Of a stretch of 64,000 nt of DNA, positions 61,775 through 64,000 are shown piece after piece. The notes under the pieces were generated by a model. The model was given only the letters and a program-made list of their open reading frames with translations. It searched no databases and was not told the origin of the DNA. The number at the start of each line of letters is the position of its first letter. Position 1 is the stretch's first letter. A program made the position numbers and the translations under genes. The stretch comes from an uncultured Aquimarina sp. (GTDB taxonomy: Bacteria > Bacteroidota > Bacteroidia > Flavobacteriales > Flavobacteriaceae). Where the stretch lies: positions 372,001 to 436,000 of the forward strand of contig CANMLU010000001.1 in the NCBI GenBank assembly GCA_947498815.1, written 5' to 3'.

Positions 61775-62314
61775 ATGACTATGAAAACTTTGATCGTTTA
61801 TTTTACTTTTTCTGGTAACAATGAATTGTTTGCCAAGGATATTGCCAAAGACTTGGGCGCAACTATAGTACAAATCACCGAACCCAAAAAACGAGGTATG
61901 TTCAGGATTATATTGGATATGCTATTTAATCGTTTCCCGAGGATTAATGATTTGTCGATCTCTTGGCAGCAGTATGATCATATATTTTTGATGGCTCCAA
62001 TCTGGAATTATCAAATAGCTCACCCAATGAAATCATTTATCAGGAAAAACAAAGAATACATAAAAGACTATTCGTTCATCACTCTTTGTAGCGGACGAGA
62101 GACACAAAAAGAAAAAATTGCAAAGCAGTTAAAAAAAATGGCAATATATGAGCCACGAGAAATCATAGAATTCGAGATTCTGAAACTACCTACATACGAA
62201 GAGCAAAAAAGCTCGATATACAAGGTGACTCCCGATGGTTTGAAAATTTTTACACAACAAGAAGTCTATCAAAAAATTCTTAGGGCCTACGCAATTAAAG
62301 AGGAAATGGTATGA
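61775..62314 (+). CDS. Flavodoxin family protein
   Basis: A 179-residue protein with the flavodoxin fold: VYFTFSGNNELFAKDIAKDL near the N-terminus (FMN phosphate loop FSGNN), FLMAPIWNYQIAHPMKSFI and FITLCSGRETQKEK. It resembles flavodoxin/NAD(P)H-dependent reductase proteins and probably carries electrons using FMN. MTMKT or MKT are possible starts. Its stop overlaps the next gene (ATGA), so they are coupled. Confidence 0.84.
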   Translation: MTMKTLIVYFTFSGNNELFAKDIAKDLGATIVQITEPKKRGMFRIILDMLFNRFPRINDLSISWQQYDHIFLMAPIWNYQIAHPMKSFIRKNKEYIKDYSFITLCSGRETQKEKIAKQLKKMAIYEPREIIEFEILKLPTYEEQKSSIYKVTPDGLKIFTQQEVYQKILRAYAIKEEMV

Positions 62315-62814
62315 CAACTGGAGAAAAAAAGATAAAGGAAGATTGCTGTCCTATGTTCAACATAGAGAAATGGGATATGAAAACACTTGATTGGGATCAA
62401 AAACCCTTTATCAAAGCATCCGTTCCTACTATATTTCATATTCCATTCCAAAAAATGATGGGTAAAAAGATCACAAAAATGATGCAAATGGCCGAAGAAG
62501 CGGATAGTTTAGAGCAGAACACAAAAGAAACGGTATTACTGTTTAATGATCCACATCCTTTCAGGTCAGATATGTACCTATCCGTAAGACATCCTGTTGC
62601 CGGTGCCAAGAATGTTGATTTATCAGGACAATTTATGACCAAGGTTTTTGATGGCCCTTATAGTTCCATTCCTACATTTATAAAAGAGATGAATAGCTAT
62701 TTAAATGACCAAAATCAGAAAGCCAAAAAGTACTATGTGCATTATGCTTATTGTCCAAAATGTGCAGAAGAAAGAGGCCATAATTACATGGTGTTGTTTG
62801 CCGAATTGCTTTAA
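62311..62814 (+). CDS. Uncharacterised cysteine-containing protein, sometimes annotated hydrolase
   Basis: A 167-residue cytoplasmic protein. Notable are CCPMFNIEKWD near residue 12, a central FNDPHPFRSDMYLSVRHPVAG, and YAYCPKCAEERGHNYMVLFAEL at the end, with a CxxC pair. The cysteine sets could bind a metal. Relatives occur in other Bacteroidota with no assigned reaction that I know. Coupled to the flavodoxin gene by a 4-bp overlap, so a redox partnership is plausible. Confidence 0.66.
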   Translation: MTTGEKKIKEDCCPMFNIEKWDMKTLDWDQKPFIKASVPTIFHIPFQKMMGKKITKMMQMAEEADSLEQNTKETVLLFNDPHPFRSDMYLSVRHPVAGAKNVDLSGQFMTKVFDGPYSSIPTFIKEMNSYLNDQNQKAKKYYVHYAYCPKCAEERGHNYMVLFAELL

Positions 62815-62835
62815 TCACGACATAAAGAAGAAGCT

Positions 62836-63510
62836 ATGGGGTATGATATAGATTTAGAAAAAATTAGTATTAATGATTATAAGGATATAGTATTATCAAT
62901 GCATCTGATCCCTAGTTGGAAGGTATTAAAAGAAAACTTGGAAATTAATCTTGAAATAATCAAAAAACAGGGAATTCAGAACCTTAAGGAATTACAAAAA
63001 ATACTGAAGCGCAAAGATCGACTTCAAGAGTTCTCCAAACAAAGTGGATTGCCAGCACCATATCTTAACGTATTACGAAGGATGATTAACGGTTATCTCA
63101 GAAAACCAAATAGGATCAAAGATTTTCCTGAAACTTCTGAAGAAATTATATCGAAATTAGAAAAAAAAGGTATTAAAAATACACGTCATCTATTTGAAAA
63201 AATAATAACTCAGGAGGATAGAGCACAACTTTCTAAACAAACAGGAATTAGCAATAAAGATATGCTAAGACTAACTAAGTTAACCGATCTCTCCAGAATC
63301 CGATGGGTAAATCATACGTTTGCCTATGTTTTGTATGAAGCGGGTTATGATACCGTTGAGAAGATGACGAATACCAATCCAGAAATACTATACAAAACCG
63401 TAAAACAATTGAATGCAGAAAGAAATTTTTACCCAGCTCATATTGGATTGAATGACATGAAAATGCTGGTGGAATCGGCAAAAATGTTACCTCTTGATAT
63501 TGAATATTAA
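62836..63510 (+). CDS. DUF4332-type helix-hairpin-helix protein
   Basis: A 224-residue, mostly helical protein with three helix-hairpin-helix-like units (KKQGIQNLKELQKIL, LEKKGIKNTRHLFEKI and LYEAGYDTVEKMTNTNP), matching DUF4332. The units with G-[IY]-[QKD] turns resemble non-specific nucleic-acid binding modules. Function unknown. 21 bp after the preceding gene, in the flavodoxin operon. Confidence 0.76.
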   Translation: MGYDIDLEKISINDYKDIVLSMHLIPSWKVLKENLEINLEIIKKQGIQNLKELQKILKRKDRLQEFSKQSGLPAPYLNVLRRMINGYLRKPNRIKDFPETSEEIISKLEKKGIKNTRHLFEKIITQEDRAQLSKQTGISNKDMLRLTKLTDLSRIRWVNHTFAYVLYEAGYDTVEKMTNTNPEILYKTVKQLNAERNFYPAHIGLNDMKMLVESAKMLPLDIEY

Positions 63511-63542
63511 TAGCCGTAAAGCGCATTAAAATTATAGCAAAA

Positions 63543-64000
63543 ATGAAACGGTCAATCCCTACCTATATCTTAATGTTATTGATATTATTTCAGGTAATTA
63601 GCGCTGTTCCTTCCGGGTTGTTACTGATTATTGACCCTTCTGGAGAAATTCTAGGACTGCCCATTGGGATGCTTCAGTATTCTCCCTTTTTTGATTTTTT
63701 GATTCCTGGACTGTTCCTATTCTTTGTTTTAGGAGTATTTCCAACCCTTGTTCTTTATGGGTTGGTGAGAAAAAGTAAGTCATCAATTTTAGAAAAAATT
63801 AATTTCGATAAAAACTATCATTGGTCCTGGACCTTTTCATATTATGTTGGTCTTTTACTTGTTTTATGGATAAATATGCAATTATTTTTTATAAGAGATT
63901 TTGATATTTTACACTTCATTTATTCGATGCTTGGTATTTTGATTATAATTATTACACATTTACCAAATACTAAAAATGATTATCAAATTGATGGAGGATG
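63543..64000 (+). CDS. Integral membrane protein, N-terminal part
   Basis: An open frame of 152 codons from the ATG at 63543 to the window edge with no stop. It has four hydrophobic segments (YILMLLILFQVISAVPSGLL, FLIPGLFLFFVLGVFPTLVL, YYVGLLLVLWIN and SMLGILIIIITHL). Family not recognised. 32 bp after the DUF4332 gene and possibly in the same operon. The true C-terminus lies outside. Confidence 0.68.
   Translation, partial: MKRSIPTYILMLLILFQVISAVPSGLLLIIDPSGEILGLPIGMLQYSPFFDFLIPGLFLFFVLGVFPTLVLYGLVRKSKSSILEKINFDKNYHWSWTFSYYVGLLLVLWINMQLFFIRDFDILHFIYSMLGILIIIITHLPNTKNDYQIDGG

Noticed and set aside
1-64000. tRNA, rRNA and known riboswitches.
   Set aside because: I looked in the gaps between genes for T-arm sequences, conserved rRNA segments and common riboswitch cores and found none that I could support.

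Overview
This 64 kb window is chromosomal DNA from a member of the Bacteroidota, almost certainly Flavobacteriaceae. The DNA is AT-rich, and many genes have the Bacteroidota -7 promoter element TAnnTTTG. Family-restricted proteins are present (DUF3098, DUF4271, DUF4296, a type IX secretion C-terminal domain, a TonB-dependent receptor with an N-terminal carboxypeptidase-like domain), and leuS carries the extended pre-KMSKS region seen in this phylum. I saw no rRNA, tRNA, CRISPR array, integrase or transposase gene.

Layout. 1-2029 (reverse): uppP (cut by the window edge), DUF3098, a small membrane protein, ftsX. 2404-14429: panE-like reductase, leuS, two tandem SemiSWEET transporters, ald, a zinc peptidase, an Lrp regulator with a saccharopine dehydrogenase, DUF423, pckA. 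14515-24821: hemD and DUF4271; glycosyltransferase, dihydroorotase and DUF4296; an epimerase; tyrS; YHS protein; LuxE-like protein; a secreted protein that is little more than a sorting domain; a MATE pump. 25027-37210 is a phosphate-acquisition cluster: beta-helix lipoprotein, TonB-dependent receptor, ChrA, OprP-like porin, PiT transporter fused to a PhoU-like domain, and a PhoB/PhoR-like pair. 37594-42711: trmB, LysE, alkyltransferase-like protein, Mrp and NifU iron-sulfur factors, a phosphoesterase. 42765-64000 is a stress or redox island: TSUP exporter, BRO/HMA operon, Mla lipid transporter, UspA, a MacB-like efflux operon, PEP synthase, ribosome hibernation factor, SYLF protein, flavodoxin, DUF4332.

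Three observations stand out. (1) Seven palindromes of the form TGA-Y-N4-R-TCA or a close variant, like CRP/FNR sites, lie in the right-hand 20 kb. At all eight promoters they serve, palindrome and -7 element start exactly 35 nt apart. One of them drives no gene but a roughly 215-nt stretch ending in a terminator, which is a small-RNA candidate. (2) Pho-box-like arrays of TAACATT half-sites every 11 bp precede the phosphate genes. At three promoters the -7 element starts exactly 14 nt from the start of the in-register proximal (or, for pit, decayed) half-site. (3) leuS contains an in-frame DUF559 (PD-(D/E)XK endonuclease-like) insertion bounded by imperfect inverted repeats. A 169-bp hairpin element at 37259-37427 shares those end sequences, suggesting a mobile family that can enter essential genes without breaking the frame.
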